A DNA stretch of 64,000 nucleotides from Pseudomonas orientalis. Lineage in GTDB: Bacteria; Pseudomonadota; Gammaproteobacteria; Pseudomonadales; Pseudomonadaceae. The notes under the pieces are model-generated. The model did no database searches. It saw only the letters and a list, made by a program, of their open reading frames with translations, and was not told where the DNA came from. Below, piece by piece: positions 55,627 through 64,000 of this stretch. The stretch lies in assembly GCF_001439815.1 (NCBI RefSeq), contig NZ_JYLM01000002.1, forward strand, positions 1 to 64,000, in the 5' to 3' direction. Position numbers and translations under genes: made by a program. Numbering within the stretch: position 1 is the stretch's first letter; every line of letters starts with the position of its first letter.

Positions 55627-57570
55627 TCAGTACTTGAAGCGGCCCACCAGGCCTTTGAGCTGGCCGGAAATATCGGTCAACCGACCTGACCCGGTCTGCG
55701 CCGTGTGGGCGAAACCTTCAACCAGCTGCGCATCGGCATGGATTTGCGCGATGTGCCGGTTGATCTCCTCGGCCACCTGGTGCTGCTCTTCGGCGGCCGT
55801 GGCGATCTGGGTGTTCTGGTCGCGGATCGAATCCACCGAGCCACGGATCTTGTCAAAGCTGTCGCGGGCCTGCTGGATGCGTTCCACGCTGGTGTGCGAC
55901 ACCAGCAAACTGCCTTGCATCTGCTGGGTGACTTCCTGGGTGCGGCGGGCAAGATTGCCCAACAGGCTGTCGATCTCGCCGGTGGAATCGGCGGTGCGTC
56001 GGGCGAGGGCGCGGACCTCGTCGGCCACCACGGCGAACCCTCGGCCCTGGTCACCGGCGCGGGCGGCTTCGATCGCGGCGTTGAGCGCCAGCAGGTTGGT
56101 CTGTTCGGCAATCGAGCGGATGGTGTCGAGGATAGTGTTGATGTTCTGGCTGTCCTGCTCCAGCAACTGCATGGTCTGGGTCGACTTCTGCAGGTCTTCG
56201 CTGAGCTTGAGCACGCTGCCGGTGGCTTCGCCGATGTGCTGCTGGCCGTTGTGGACGTCGCGATAGCCTTCGTCGGCACTTACCGCGGCGGCGCTGCATG
56301 AGCGGGCCACTTCATTGGCGGTAGCCACCATCTCGTTGAAGGCGGTGCTCACCAGTTCCACGGCTTCGCGCTGGCGACCGGCGGCCTGGTTCATGTTATT
56401 GGCCACTTCGCTGGTGTCGGCGGCGGCCGATTGCAGGTCCGAGGACGCGTTGCCGATGCGCTGCACCAGTTGGGCAATCATGCCCAGGAACTGGTTGAAC
56501 CAGCCGGCGAGGCTGGCGGTTTCGTCCTTGCCTTGCACCTTGAGCTGGCGCGTGAGGTCGCCTTCACCTTCGGCGATCTCTTGCAGGCCATCGGCCACAC
56601 CGCGAATCGGGCGCACGATCATGCTGGCGAAACTGGCGCCGACAATGGCGAACACCACGGCCAATACGGCGGCGATGGCCGCGATCAACCAGGTCAGGCG
56701 GGTGGCGCCGGCCATCACTTCATCGCGCTTGATCAGCCCGATAAAGCGCCAGCCCAGGTCTTTGGAGCTGACCACGTTGGCCATGTAGGCGACGCCGTCG
56801 ATGTCGATCCGGGTCACGCCGTCGCCGCCCTTGGCCAGTTCCGCGTAGTTCGGGCCCAGGTCGGCCAGCGGCTTGAAGTTGTGCTTGGCATCGCTGGGGT
56901 CCACCAGCACGTTGCCGTTGCCTTCCACCAGCATCAGGTAGCCGCTGTCGCCAAGCTTGATGGTGCGCACCAGCTCAGTCAGTTGCTTGAGTGACACGTC
57001 CAGACCGACCACGCCGAGAATGCTGCCGGTGGCATCGGCGACGGTGCGTACGGTGCCGATCAGCACCACGTCATCCGGCGCCCAGTAGTAGGCGCCGGTG
57101 CGCACGGTCTTGCCCGGCGCGGCGACGGCGGCCTGGTACCAGGGGCGCACGCGTGGGTCGTAGTTGTTGAGCTTGGTGTCGTCCGGCCAACTGGCGTAGC
57201 CGCCGTCGCTCAGGCCCAGGGACAGGTAAGCGGTGCTGGGATGGCTTTTGGCGAACTGGTCGAAAATCGCCAGCAGTTCGGTATTGGTCGGTGTGAGCGG
57301 GATTTGCGCCGCGTCCGCGCCGGCGTAGCTTTTCAGGTCCTTGGCCGCGATAACACGCGGGTCCTTGGCCACGTACTCGACGTTCTGGCTGATGCCGTCG
57401 AAGAATTGCTTCATGCCGTTGTCGATCTGACGGATCTCGCGACCGCTGCTGTCGAGAAAGTTGGCGAGGGCGCCTTCGCGCACGTTCAGCACCACGATAA
57501 CGGCGACCAGGATGACCGGCACGCACGCGATGGCCGCAAATGCCCATGTCAGCTTCTGCTTGATATTCAT
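55627..57570 (-). CDS. dCache-type methyl-accepting chemotaxis protein
   Basis: The 647-residue chemoreceptor has TM1 (about 8-28, [20 protein letters not shown]) and a periplasmic dCache_1 domain (about 35-275) with [30 protein letters not shown] and [12 protein letters not shown]2 (about 284-305) is followed by HAMP and a signalling hairpin with [20 protein letters not shown]. dCache domains of this type bind small ligands such as amino acids, amines or purines. It is adjacent to the catabolic cluster but outside the operator set, so a link to the same compound is only a possibility. Confidence 0.92.
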   Translation of the reverse strand: MNIKQKLTWAFAAIACVPVILVAVIVVLNVREGALANFLDSSGREIRQIDNGMKQFFDGISQNVEYVAKDPRVIAAKDLKSYAGADAAQIPLTPTNTELLAIFDQFAKSHPSTAYLSLGLSDGGYASWPDDTKLNNYDPRVRPWYQAAVAAPGKTVRTGAYYWAPDDVVLIGTVRTVADATGSILGVVGLDVSLKQLTELVRTIKLGDSGYLMLVEGNGNVLVDPSDAKHNFKPLADLGPNYAELAKGGDGVTRIDIDGVAYMANVVSSKDLGWRFIGLIKRDEVMAGATRLTWLIAAIAAVLAVVFAIVGASFASMIVRPIRGVADGLQEIAEGEGDLTRQLKVQGKDETASLAGWFNQFLGMIAQLVQRIGNASSDLQSAAADTSEVANNMNQAAGRQREAVELVSTAFNEMVATANEVARSCSAAAVSADEGYRDVHNGQQHIGEATGSVLKLSEDLQKSTQTMQLLEQDSQNINTILDTIRSIAEQTNLLALNAAIEAARAGDQGRGFAVVADEVRALARRTADSTGEIDSLLGNLARRTQEVTQQMQGSLLVSHTSVERIQQARDSFDKIRGSVDSIRDQNTQIATAAEEQHQVAEEINRHIAQIHADAQLVEGFAHTAQTGSGRLTDISGQLKGLVGRFKY

Positions 57571-57711
57571 GACTTCACCCGCGGGTATTTATAGTTTTGG
57601 CAAGGGGAAACGGTCGTGCTAAGCGTCGCATGCGTTGTTATGGGGCCGAGGCCATGCGTACCCTCGGTTTATCGACCGAGGGCGCCGGCACTTGAGGGGA
57701 AGGGCGGGGGC

Positions 57712-58602
57712 TCAGCCGATCTGATCGCCGGCCAGGGCGTCACGGCGCATCGACTGCAGGTTTTTCTCGATGGTTTCGCAGATCGCTTCCATTTGGATCT
57801 GATGTTCACTGGAGCGAAACGGGCTTTGCAGGTCGGTGCCGATGCGTTCGATAGCCAGCAGCATGAAGCCCACCACCGTGGAGGCCAGCGGGGTGAACCA
57901 GCCGAGGGATTCCACCAGGCCCACGGGGACGATCAGGCAGAACAGCGAAATGAACAGCCGTGGGAAATACACGTAGGGGTAGGGCAGCGGCGTGTTGGCG
58001 ATGCGTTCCATGCCGCCCTGGGCGTTGGACAGATCCACCAGCGTCGACTCCAGCCGCGCCAGGCGGATGCTGTCCAGGTGCCCGGCCTTGTATTCCCGGG
58101 CGAGCAAGGCGGCCGAGCCGGTCAGAATATCGTTGGCAAAGTTGTTGGTGGCGCCATTGCGTGCGAATTCCTCGTCAGGGATGAACGCGCGCACTTCCTC
58201 CGGGCAGGGCTCGCCCTTGAGGTGCGCGGCCAGGCAATTCACATAGGCCACATGCCGGCGCAGCAGGGTGGATTTGATCGGGTTCACTTCGCTGTCGGGG
58301 TCGTCCAGCAGGGTCAGCACCTGGCGCGCGAAGCTGCGCGAGTTGTTGACCATCGAGCCCCATAAGGTGCGCGCTTCCCACCAGCGGTTGTAGGCGCTGC
58401 TGTTACGAAAGCTGATCAGCACCACCAGCGCCGAACCCAGCAAGGTCAGGGGCATCAGCGGCAGGTTGATCTTGGAGTTGAGGAACAGCATGAAATCCAC
58501 CGTGACGGCGATATCCCACAGCAACAGCCAGAACAGGGCCCAGCCCACATAGCCCATGGTCTTGATGATCAGGCGGTATTTCTTGAGAAGGGCAGCTTTC
58601 AA
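57712..58602 (-). CDS. Bestrophin-family (YneE/UPF0187) membrane protein
   Basis: The 296-residue protein has helices at about 15-40 and 205-250, and carries family motifs: VVLISFRNSSAYNRWWEART, LWGSMVNNSRSFARQVLTLL, TPLPYPYVYFPRLFISLFCL, and the C-terminal GTDLQSPFRSSEHQIQMEAI. Bacterial bestrophins form pentameric channels; a Klebsiella homologue conducts sodium ions. It is monocistronic on the minus strand. Physiological role here is unknown. Confidence 0.9.
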   Translation of the reverse strand: MKAALLKKYRLIIKTMGYVGWALFWLLLWDIAVTVDFMLFLNSKINLPLMPLTLLGSALVVLISFRNSSAYNRWWEARTLWGSMVNNSRSFARQVLTLLDDPDSEVNPIKSTLLRRHVAYVNCLAAHLKGEPCPEEVRAFIPDEEFARNGATNNFANDILTGSAALLAREYKAGHLDSIRLARLESTLVDLSNAQGGMERIANTPLPYPYVYFPRLFISLFCLIVPVGLVESLGWFTPLASTVVGFMLLAIERIGTDLQSPFRSSEHQIQMEAICETIEKNLQSMRRDALAGDQIG

Positions 58603-58944
58603 ACGAGAACCTCGCGGCGTGCGGTTGGCGACAGTGCCAGGTTACGACGCCAGTGACGGGTGAAGGTTCGCCCGACGAGACCCGGTTGGATGTTCTAGTC
58701 AATGCAAGACCCGATGCCGGTGTGAATGTAACAGGAAGTATCTTCGAACGGCCGATGCCACGGGCCGGCGAGAAAACTGGAACAACTTTGGTACTGATGA
58801 CGTCTTGCGCGGCAATCGCTGTACATTGCGTTCGAGGCAAAAAGCCATTAACCGCAGGGTTTACCACGTGATTTGTTTTGGGGCCGGGCTGCAGGGATTT
58901 CGTAGCTGAGATCAGGAATCAAGTTGGATGATCAGGGCTCTTTC
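58603..58944. other. Intergenic region between divergent genes
   Basis: About 320 bases between the bestrophin gene and the winged-helix-like gene. No repeat element, strong hairpin or credible small gene was seen; it presumably holds two divergent promoters. Confidence 0.5.
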
Positions 58945-59796
58945 ATGCATGTCAGTTCGTTGAAGTCGGCTATGTGTAATACCGCGCAAGCGCTCGAACG
59001 TCATAAGGATTTTGAATCGTGCTTGAGGGCGCATTACCACGTGCTGCTCGTGCCTTATTCCAGACGACCGTTTTTCTATAAGAGTGCACTTAAATACAGC
59101 CGTTTGATGGTGTCGTTTGCGTTATTGAGTGAGTACTTCGCCACACCGTTACCGTTGTTGTCCGAAGTTAAAACCCTGTGCGTGACGCGCAGGTATTGTT
59201 CGAAAAACAGCCTGGAGTCAATGTTTCTGTTATTGCGCGCGCTGGGCTTCATGGACGTGGCGCCGCACCCGGAAGACAGTCGTTTCCGGGTCTATGCGCC
59301 CTCGGATGAAGCCTGCCGTGAAGCACGCTTGATGTTGACCTCGCTCACCGAGTCGTTGGCGCGGCTGTACCCCGATCGGGCGATCTTCCGGCAAATGCGC
59401 GAGTTGGATGACCGCGGCTTCCTGGCGCTCTATTTCAAGGGCTTTGCCATCATTCTCGACGCCGACCTGACGGTCGATGTATTGCTGCCCGAATGTTACT
59501 GGCTGGTGAAAAGAGACGCCGGGCACCTGTTGATGCTGGCCATTTATAACGATGCCTTTGCCCCCGAAAATGATCGGGCAACGTTCAGGTCTTCGTCCTA
59601 TCTGGCATTGGCCAAGCAACTTTCGGTGTCCAAGACTCACGTTATCCGAATGGTTCAAGAGGGCGTGGACAAGGGCTATTTCAAAGCGCACTCCAAGACC
59701 CGCCTGGAAGTGCTGCCACCCTTCGTCAGCCTGGTAAAGCGGTTCATGGCCTTTTCATTTGCGGTGGGCCTGCATGCTATTGAAATGGGAGCGTAA
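58945..59796 (+). CDS. Putative winged-helix DNA-binding protein, unknown family
   Basis: This 283-residue soluble protein has no family I can name. Near the C-terminus (about 225-265) SSYLALAKQLSVSKTHVIRM then VQEGVDKGYFKAHSKTRLEV reads like a helix-turn-helix with a wing, suggesting a transcription regulator. The first 200 residues are helical with scattered Cys and Arg. Start is uncertain: ATG 58945, or a TTG seven codons upstream that has AGGAA before it. The GGDEF gene begins 2 bases after the stop, so the two are translated together and probably act in one c-di-GMP circuit. Confidence 0.7.
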   Translation: MHVSSLKSAMCNTAQALERHKDFESCLRAHYHVLLVPYSRRPFFYKSALKYSRLMVSFALLSEYFATPLPLLSEVKTLCVTRRYCSKNSLESMFLLLRALGFMDVAPHPEDSRFRVYAPSDEACREARLMLTSLTESLARLYPDRAIFRQMRELDDRGFLALYFKGFAIILDADLTVDVLLPECYWLVKRDAGHLLMLAIYNDAFAPENDRATFRSSSYLALAKQLSVSKTHVIRMVQEGVDKGYFKAHSKTRLEVLPPFVSLVKRFMAFSFAVGLHAIEMGA

Positions 59797-59798
59797 GG

Positions 59799-60824
59799 AT
59801 GCCGGCTCACTTGAAGTTAAGACCCAGGATGCGCAGGTTGCTGTCGCCTGCGGTCACGCAAGCCGAATGGATAGGCATCATTGCCTGGATCGGTATCGGT
59901 TGGATCCAGGCCACGCTGTTCGACCTCTGCATGTTGAGTGTCACCCTTGGCCTGTTGCTTGTTTGCCGTGCTCATTCGCTGACGACGAACTTTGTGCTGT
60001 GGCGATTGCTCGGGGTGACCTATATCGTGCTGTTGTCCGTAGGGTTCGCCTATGTCATTCACTTGAATCCGCAACTGCGTATCTATGGCTTGCCCTTGGC
60101 CGTCACGCTGGTGGTTGGCAGCGCGATTCTGTTTATCAGTGTCCAGGATTATCTGGTCGGCGCGCTGTCGGTGTGGCTCATTCTGTGGTCGCCCATGCAG
60201 GCCGAGCTGTATGCAGCAACCCAGGGCTATCTGCTGATATTTTGCGCTTCGTCGGTGTCGATCGGTTTTATCCTCAGTTACTCGTACCTGAAGAACCTGC
60301 GCTCGGTGTTGCTGGTGGAAAGCGAGTTTCGCGCCTTGGCCGAGACCGATTACCTGACCTCCATCCTCAACCGGCGCGCGTTCATGCAAAGCTTCGAAAA
60401 GTTGCTCGACAGTGGCCAGGGCGGCTACTTCATCATGCTCGACATCGACAGTTTCAAGGCCATGAACGACCGCTATGGCCACGACGTCGGCGACAAGATT
60501 CTACGCGCCATGGCGCTCTGCCTGAAAAACGCCAAAGGCAGCTACAGCTTTGGCAGGATCGGCGGGGAAGAATTCGGCGTGCTGTTGCAGGGCGATGACC
60601 CGGCGCTTGCCTGCGAGTATGTGCTGGATCTGCTGCAGGCGATCCGTTGCAGCGTCGCGGCGCCGCACAACTACACGTGCAGTGCCGGCATGGCGCGCTT
60701 TGCGTCAGGTGACGAACTGTCGATGGTACTCAAGATTGCCGACAAGAACCTGTATGGCGCCAAGCGCAATGGCAAGGACTGTGTGCACCTGGACGGCGCG
60801 CCGCTGCGGCCCGTCGCGGCCTGA
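59799..60824 (+). CDS. Membrane diguanylate cyclase (GGDEF)
   Basis: The 341-residue enzyme has six predicted N-terminal helices in a MASE-like block (about 20-170), then a GGDEF domain (about 185-335). It has DYLTSILNRRAFM, LDIDSFKAMNDRYGHDVGDK and active-site signature GGEEF, a functional variant. No RxxD inhibition site is evident five residues before the signature. It makes c-di-GMP from two GTP, typically promoting biofilm. It is coupled to the winged-helix-like gene upstream. Confidence 0.9.
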   Translation: MPAHLKLRPRMRRLLSPAVTQAEWIGIIAWIGIGWIQATLFDLCMLSVTLGLLLVCRAHSLTTNFVLWRLLGVTYIVLLSVGFAYVIHLNPQLRIYGLPLAVTLVVGSAILFISVQDYLVGALSVWLILWSPMQAELYAATQGYLLIFCASSVSIGFILSYSYLKNLRSVLLVESEFRALAETDYLTSILNRRAFMQSFEKLLDSGQGGYFIMLDIDSFKAMNDRYGHDVGDKILRAMALCLKNAKGSYSFGRIGGEEFGVLLQGDDPALACEYVLDLLQAIRCSVAAPHNYTCSAGMARFASGDELSMVLKIADKNLYGAKRNGKDCVHLDGAPLRPVAA

Positions 60825-60841
60825 AGCGCAGCCCGTGTTGT

Positions 60842-61153
60842 TCAGCGCTGGGCCAGCACACTGGCCAGCAACCCGGGGAAGCGCTCCTCGAGCTCGTCAC
60901 GCCGCAATGAGTTCATATGGGTGGTGCCCACATTGCGCGTGTTCACAAGGCCCGCGTCGCGCAAGACCCTGAAGTGGTGGGACATGCTGGACTTGGGCCG
61001 CCCACCGTCCAGTTCGCCACAGGTGGCTTCGGGCACGCCGGCCAGGCAGCGCACGATGTCCAGGCGCACGGGGTCGCTGAGGGCGTAGAGCAGACGCTCC
61101 AGCGTGAGTTCTTGCAGGGTAGGGTGTTTGAAGGCGCGCATGGGGCGAATCAT
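60842..61153 (-). CDS. ArsR-family repressor
   Basis: The 103-residue dimeric winged-helix repressor has LERLLYALSDPVRLDIVRCL, EATCGELDGGRPKSSMSHHF (recognition helix) and LRDAGLVNTRNVGTTHMNSL. The metal-binding ELCVCDL motif of classical ArsR is absent, and only C45-type cysteines in the turn remain, so it may sense a reactive organic compound or redox state. It is divergent from xenA, and a perfect 10-bp inverted repeat lies between them; it most likely represses xenA and itself. Confidence 0.87.
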   Translation of the reverse strand: MIRPMRAFKHPTLQELTLERLLYALSDPVRLDIVRCLAGVPEATCGELDGGRPKSSMSHHFRVLRDAGLVNTRNVGTTHMNSLRRDELEERFPGLLASVLAQR

Positions 61154-61177
61154 AACAGGGGGGTAGCACTGAATACC

Positions 61178-61201
61178 ATAGTTCGATTACCATCGAACTA
61201 T
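61178..61201. promoter_or_regulatory. ArsR-type operator between arsR-like gene and xenA
   Basis: ATAGTTCGAT (61178-61187), TACC, and ATCGAACTAT (61192-61201) form a perfect inverted repeat, 24 bases from the repressor start and 31 bases from the xenA start. Confidence 0.8.
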
Positions 61202-61232
61202 CGAATCACACACCCTTCCCATGGAGTCTCTG

Positions 61233-62324
61233 ATGTCCGCGTTATTCGAACCGTTCAAACTAAAAGACGTTACCCTGCGCAATCGCATTGCCATTCCGCC
61301 GATGTGCCAATACATGGCCGACGACGGCATGGTCAATGACTGGCACCACGTGCACCTGGCCGGCATGGCCCGCGGCGGGGCCGGCCTGCTGGTGGTCGAG
61401 GCCACCGCCGTTGCGCCTGAGGGGCGGATCACCCCAGGCTGCGCCGGTATCTGGAGCGATGCCCATGCCGAGGCGTTCGTGCCGATGGTCAAGGCCATCA
61501 AGGCTGCGGGCTCCGTACCGGGTATCCAGATTGCCCACGCCGGGCGCAAAGCCAGCGCCAACCGCCCATGGGAAGGTGACGACCATATCCCGGCGTCCGA
61601 TGCCCGCAGTTGGGAGACCATCGCCCCGTCGGCGATTGCGTTCGGCGCGAACCTGCCCAACGTCCCGCGTGCCATGACCCTGGAGGATATCGCCCGCGTC
61701 CAGCAGGACTTCGTCGATGCCGCCCGGCGTGCCCGTGATGCCGGTTTCGAGTGGATCGAATTGCACTTCGCCCACGGCTACCTGGGCCAGAGCTTTTTCT
61801 CCGAACACTCCAACCAGCGCACCGACGCCTACGGCGGCAGCTTCGACAACCGCAGCCGCTTCCTCCTGGAAACCCTGGCCGCCGTGCGTGAAGTCTGGCC
61901 GGAAAACCTGCCGCTTACCGCACGTTTTGGCGTGATCGAATACGACGGCCGTGATGAGCAGACCCTCACCGAGTCCATCGAACTGGCCCGCCGCTTCAAG
62001 GCCGGTGGCCTGGACCTGCTGAGCGTCAGCGTCGGGTTTACCATTCCCGACACCAACATCCCGTGGGGTCCTGCGTTCATGGGCCCGATTGCCGAGCGTG
62101 TGCGCCGCGAGGCGGGCATCCCGGTCACGTCGGCGTGGGGCTTTGGTACGCCGCAACTGGCCGAAGGCGCGCTGCAGGCCGGGCATCTTGACCTGGTGTC
62201 GGTGGGCCGCGCGCACCTGGCGGACCCGCATTGGGCGTACTTTGCGGCCAAGGAGCTGGGCGTGGAAAAGTCGTCCTGGACCTTGCCGGCGCCTTATGCG
62301 CACTGGTTGGAGCGCTATCGCTGA
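61233..62324 (+). CDS. xenA: Old-yellow-enzyme xenobiotic reductase XenA
   Basis: The 363-residue FMN-dependent ene/nitroester reductase has NRIAIPPMCQYMADDGMVND (Cys of the thermophilic-like OYE group), IQIAHAGRKASANRPW, ELHFAHGYLGQSFFSEHSNQ (His pair), RTDAYGGSFDNRSRFLLETL and LDLVSVGRAHLADPHWAYFA. Sequence and length agree with P. putida XenA, which reduces nitroglycerin, enones and related electrophiles. Start MSALFEP at 61233 is chosen with GGAG before it. Probably induced when the divergent ArsR-type repressor is released. Confidence 0.93.
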   Translation: MSALFEPFKLKDVTLRNRIAIPPMCQYMADDGMVNDWHHVHLAGMARGGAGLLVVEATAVAPEGRITPGCAGIWSDAHAEAFVPMVKAIKAAGSVPGIQIAHAGRKASANRPWEGDDHIPASDARSWETIAPSAIAFGANLPNVPRAMTLEDIARVQQDFVDAARRARDAGFEWIELHFAHGYLGQSFFSEHSNQRTDAYGGSFDNRSRFLLETLAAVREVWPENLPLTARFGVIEYDGRDEQTLTESIELARRFKAGGLDLLSVSVGFTIPDTNIPWGPAFMGPIAERVRREAGIPVTSAWGFGTPQLAEGALQAGHLDLVSVGRAHLADPHWAYFAAKELGVEKSSWTLPAPYAHWLERYR

Positions 62325-62353
62325 GCCAGCGGGTTGTAGGGTAACCGCTTTAC

Positions 62354-62442
62354 TGTGGGAGGGGGCTTGCCCCCGATAGCAGTGGGTCAGTCTCAATATT
62401 TTTGACTGATACACCGCCATCGGGGGCAAGCCCCCTCCCACA
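62354..62442. repeat. Element A REPIN, copy 10
   Basis: Inverted REP arms around GTGGGTCAGTCTC, 30 bases after the xenA stop. Confidence 0.9.
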
Positions 62443-62507
62443 TTTTGTTTTTCATCCATCAGACAATCCGCGCCACGCCGTACAAAGCTGATACACGAAA
62501 AACAACA

Positions 62508-62541
62508 AATGAGAACCGATATCAAACGAGAATTGTTTGAT
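62508..62541. promoter_or_regulatory. Probable Fur box
   Basis: AAATGAGAACCGATATC runs into ATCAAAC-GAGAATT-GTTTGAT (62521-62541), an inverted repeat with the AT-rich GAGAAT pattern of Pseudomonas Fur sites. It lies about 70 bases before a TonB-dependent siderophore receptor gene. Confidence 0.6.
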
Positions 62542-62609
62542 ATATGATGCGCGGCGAATTCTTGGCAGGTTTGCCGCCCCATCTGGCTCATTCACTAGGT
62601 TCAACATCC

Positions 62610-64000
62610 ATGCGTCGTACCCTGATTTCCATTTGTGTGCTTCAGGCGTTTTCGCCGTTCAGTTGGGCAGATAGTGCCCCCACCGAAAAAACCAGCCTTG
62701 AGTTGCAAGCGACCACTGTGACCGGCACGGCGGATTTCGAGACGGCTCAAGGACCGGTCAAGGGCTACCACGCCACACGTTCAGCCAGTGCGACGCGTAC
62801 CGATACATCCATCCATGAAACACCGCAGTCCATTACCGTGGTCTCCAAAGACGTGGTCGAGGACATTGGTGCGACCCGTCTGCAAGATGCGCTCGATTAC
62901 GCGGGCGGGGTAGGCCGGGCGAATAACTTCGGCGGCCAGGGCCTCACCAGTTTCACCGTGCGCGGTTTTACCACTGCCGAGTTCTATCGCAACGGTTTCC
63001 CCGTGAACCGCGGCTACCCGGCCATGCCCGACGCCAACACGATCGAACGTCTTGAAGTGTTGCGCGGCCCGGCGACCATGCTCTACGGCCGGGGCGATCC
63101 CGGCGGCACCTTCAACGTGGTGTCCAAGCAGCCGTTGGCCGAGCGTACGGTCACACTGGGCAGCCAACTGGATGATCAAGGCATGAAACGCGGCACTCTG
63201 GATGCTTCCGGCCCGCTGGATGAAGACGGCCGCCTGGCCTATCGACTGAATGTGGTGGGCGAGGGCGGCGATACGTTCCGCGACCATGTCTCCACCGAAC
63301 GCTACGGCGTGGCCCCGGTGCTGACCTGGCAGGCTACCGATGAGACCAAGGTGATCTTCGAAGGCGACTTCATACGTAACAACCACCCGCTGGATCGTGG
63401 CCTGACCCGCTTTGCCAACCAGCGCGGCACGCCGTCGCGCGACACCTTCTGGGGTGAAAAATACGCCGGTGATCTGCACAACGATAACAACACGGCGCAG
63501 TTGCGCTTTGAGCATCTGCTCAACGACAACTGGACCCTGGGCGGTGGTTTCCAGTGGCTGGACGGCACGATGAAGGGCAATGGCGTGGAGGCCAATAACG
63601 CGAGCAGCCTGGGGGCTGACGGCCGCACCCTGCAGCGCAACTTCAACTACCGCAAGCTGGAGTGGACCGACAAGGACTACCAGCTCAATCTGACCGGGCA
63701 CTTCGCCACTGGCGGTTTCGAGCACACCTTGTTGACTGGCATCGAATACGAGGATTACGACTACAAGTCGATCATCCAGCGTTCCAGCGCTGCTTTCCCG
63801 ATCGATATCTTCAACCCGGTCTACGGCCAGCCACGTCCGGCGCTGACCCGCACGCCGACCCACGATAAAGAAAACCTCAAGACCTATGCGGTCTTCGTCC
63901 AGGACCAGGTCGCGCTGACCGAACGATTGAAAGTCCTCGCGGGCGCACGCCTTGAGCGTTTCGAGCACCAGTACGAATCCTACGTGGCGGGCGTTAAACC
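62610..64000 (+). CDS. TonB-dependent siderophore receptor (5' part)
   Basis: The reading frame is open to the window end, giving the first 463 full codons of an outer-membrane receptor (usual length about 700). It has a signal peptide (MRRTLISICVLQAFSPFSWA), a plug domain with TSIHETPQSITVVSKDVVED, FTVRGFTTAEFYRNGFPVNR, IERLEVLRGPATMLYGRGDP and GGTFNVVSKQP, then the beta barrel. The plug motifs are those of ferrichrome- or ferric-siderophore receptors. A Fur-like box lies upstream. The ligand cannot be told without the barrel. Confidence 0.92.
   Translation, partial: MRRTLISICVLQAFSPFSWADSAPTEKTSLELQATTVTGTADFETAQGPVKGYHATRSASATRTDTSIHETPQSITVVSKDVVEDIGATRLQDALDYAGGVGRANNFGGQGLTSFTVRGFTTAEFYRNGFPVNRGYPAMPDANTIERLEVLRGPATMLYGRGDPGGTFNVVSKQPLAERTVTLGSQLDDQGMKRGTLDASGPLDEDGRLAYRLNVVGEGGDTFRDHVSTERYGVAPVLTWQATDETKVIFEGDFIRNNHPLDRGLTRFANQRGTPSRDTFWGEKYAGDLHNDNNTAQLRFEHLLNDNWTLGGGFQWLDGTMKGNGVEANNASSLGADGRTLQRNFNYRKLEWTDKDYQLNLTGHFATGGFEHTLLTGIEYEDYDYKSIIQRSSAAFPIDIFNPVYGQPRPALTRTPTHDKENLKTYAVFVQDQVALTERLKVLAGARLERFEHQYESYVAGVK

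Overview
The window looks like chromosomal accessory DNA of a fluorescent Pseudomonas, close to the P. fluorescens group. The evidence is high-GC coding, a complete xylFGH-xylA-xylR locus, membrane glucose dehydrogenase, levansucrase, XenA, and many copies of two typical Pseudomonas palindromic intergenic repeats. One repeat (element A, REPIN type) has GTGGGAGGGGGCTTGC ends. The other (element B) has GTAGGAGCGAGCTTGCTCGC ends. No rRNA, tRNA, CRISPR array, prophage or intact transposase was found.

Layout. 1-2.3 kb: a 99-bp three-way-junction DNA structure, a B repeat and small membrane or unknown proteins. 2.3-12.5 kb: a giant CheB-CheR-PAS-histidine kinase-receiver protein, a short-chain dehydrogenase, a 224-bp tandem duplication, small Pseudomonas proteins, a DUF1264 lipoprotein, an M42 peptidase and a CinA-type amidohydrolase. 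12.6-16.7 kb: a three-gene periplasmic molybdenum hydroxylase operon (2Fe-2S, Mo and cytochrome c subunits). 16.8-23.1 kb: a LysR regulator, an MFS carrier and a glucarate-dehydratase-like enolase family enzyme, then a second LysR regulator and a CoA-acylating semialdehyde dehydrogenase. 23.1-24.8 kb: a partly decayed array of DUF6124-like genes. Each intact gene follows a structured leader, and the two leaders show compensatory base changes. 25.3-29.8 kb: levansucrase, then a chemoreceptor in an operon with an orphan periplasmic sugar-binding protein. 29.9-36.6 kb: xylose uptake and isomerisation. 36.7-40.8 kb: gcd and an atypical Nramp-family carrier.

40.9-55.4 kb is the most interesting block. 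It holds a two-component flavin monooxygenase (LLM oxygenase plus reductase), an NCS1 permease, a spermidine/putrescine-type ABC transporter, a RibB-type flavin-precursor enzyme with a degenerate RibA half, a DUF1330 protein, and a seven-gene operon: DUF1185 protein, alpha/beta hydrolase, aldehyde dehydrogenase, second flavin reductase, carboxymuconolactone-decarboxylase-like protein, GntR/FCD regulator and Nudix hydrolase. All five promoter regions of the block carry a palindrome built on the same 11-mer, TATTATGGTAT, so the block reads as one regulon. The inferred role is uptake and oxidative opening of a small, probably nitrogen-containing, ring, by a route resembling the Rut pyrimidine pathway but ending in an aldehyde dehydrogenase. 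The substrate is unknown.

55.6-64 kb: a dCache chemoreceptor, a bestrophin-like channel, a winged-helix-like protein coupled to a GGDEF diguanylate cyclase, an ArsR-type repressor with a perfect operator in front of xenA, and the first 464 codons of a TonB-dependent siderophore receptor that runs off the window.

Two intergenic cassettes (39155-39336 and 44231-44388) have matching terminal inverted repeats and about 10-bp flanking direct repeats. They look like small non-autonomous transposons, one carrying an A repeat and the other a B repeat.
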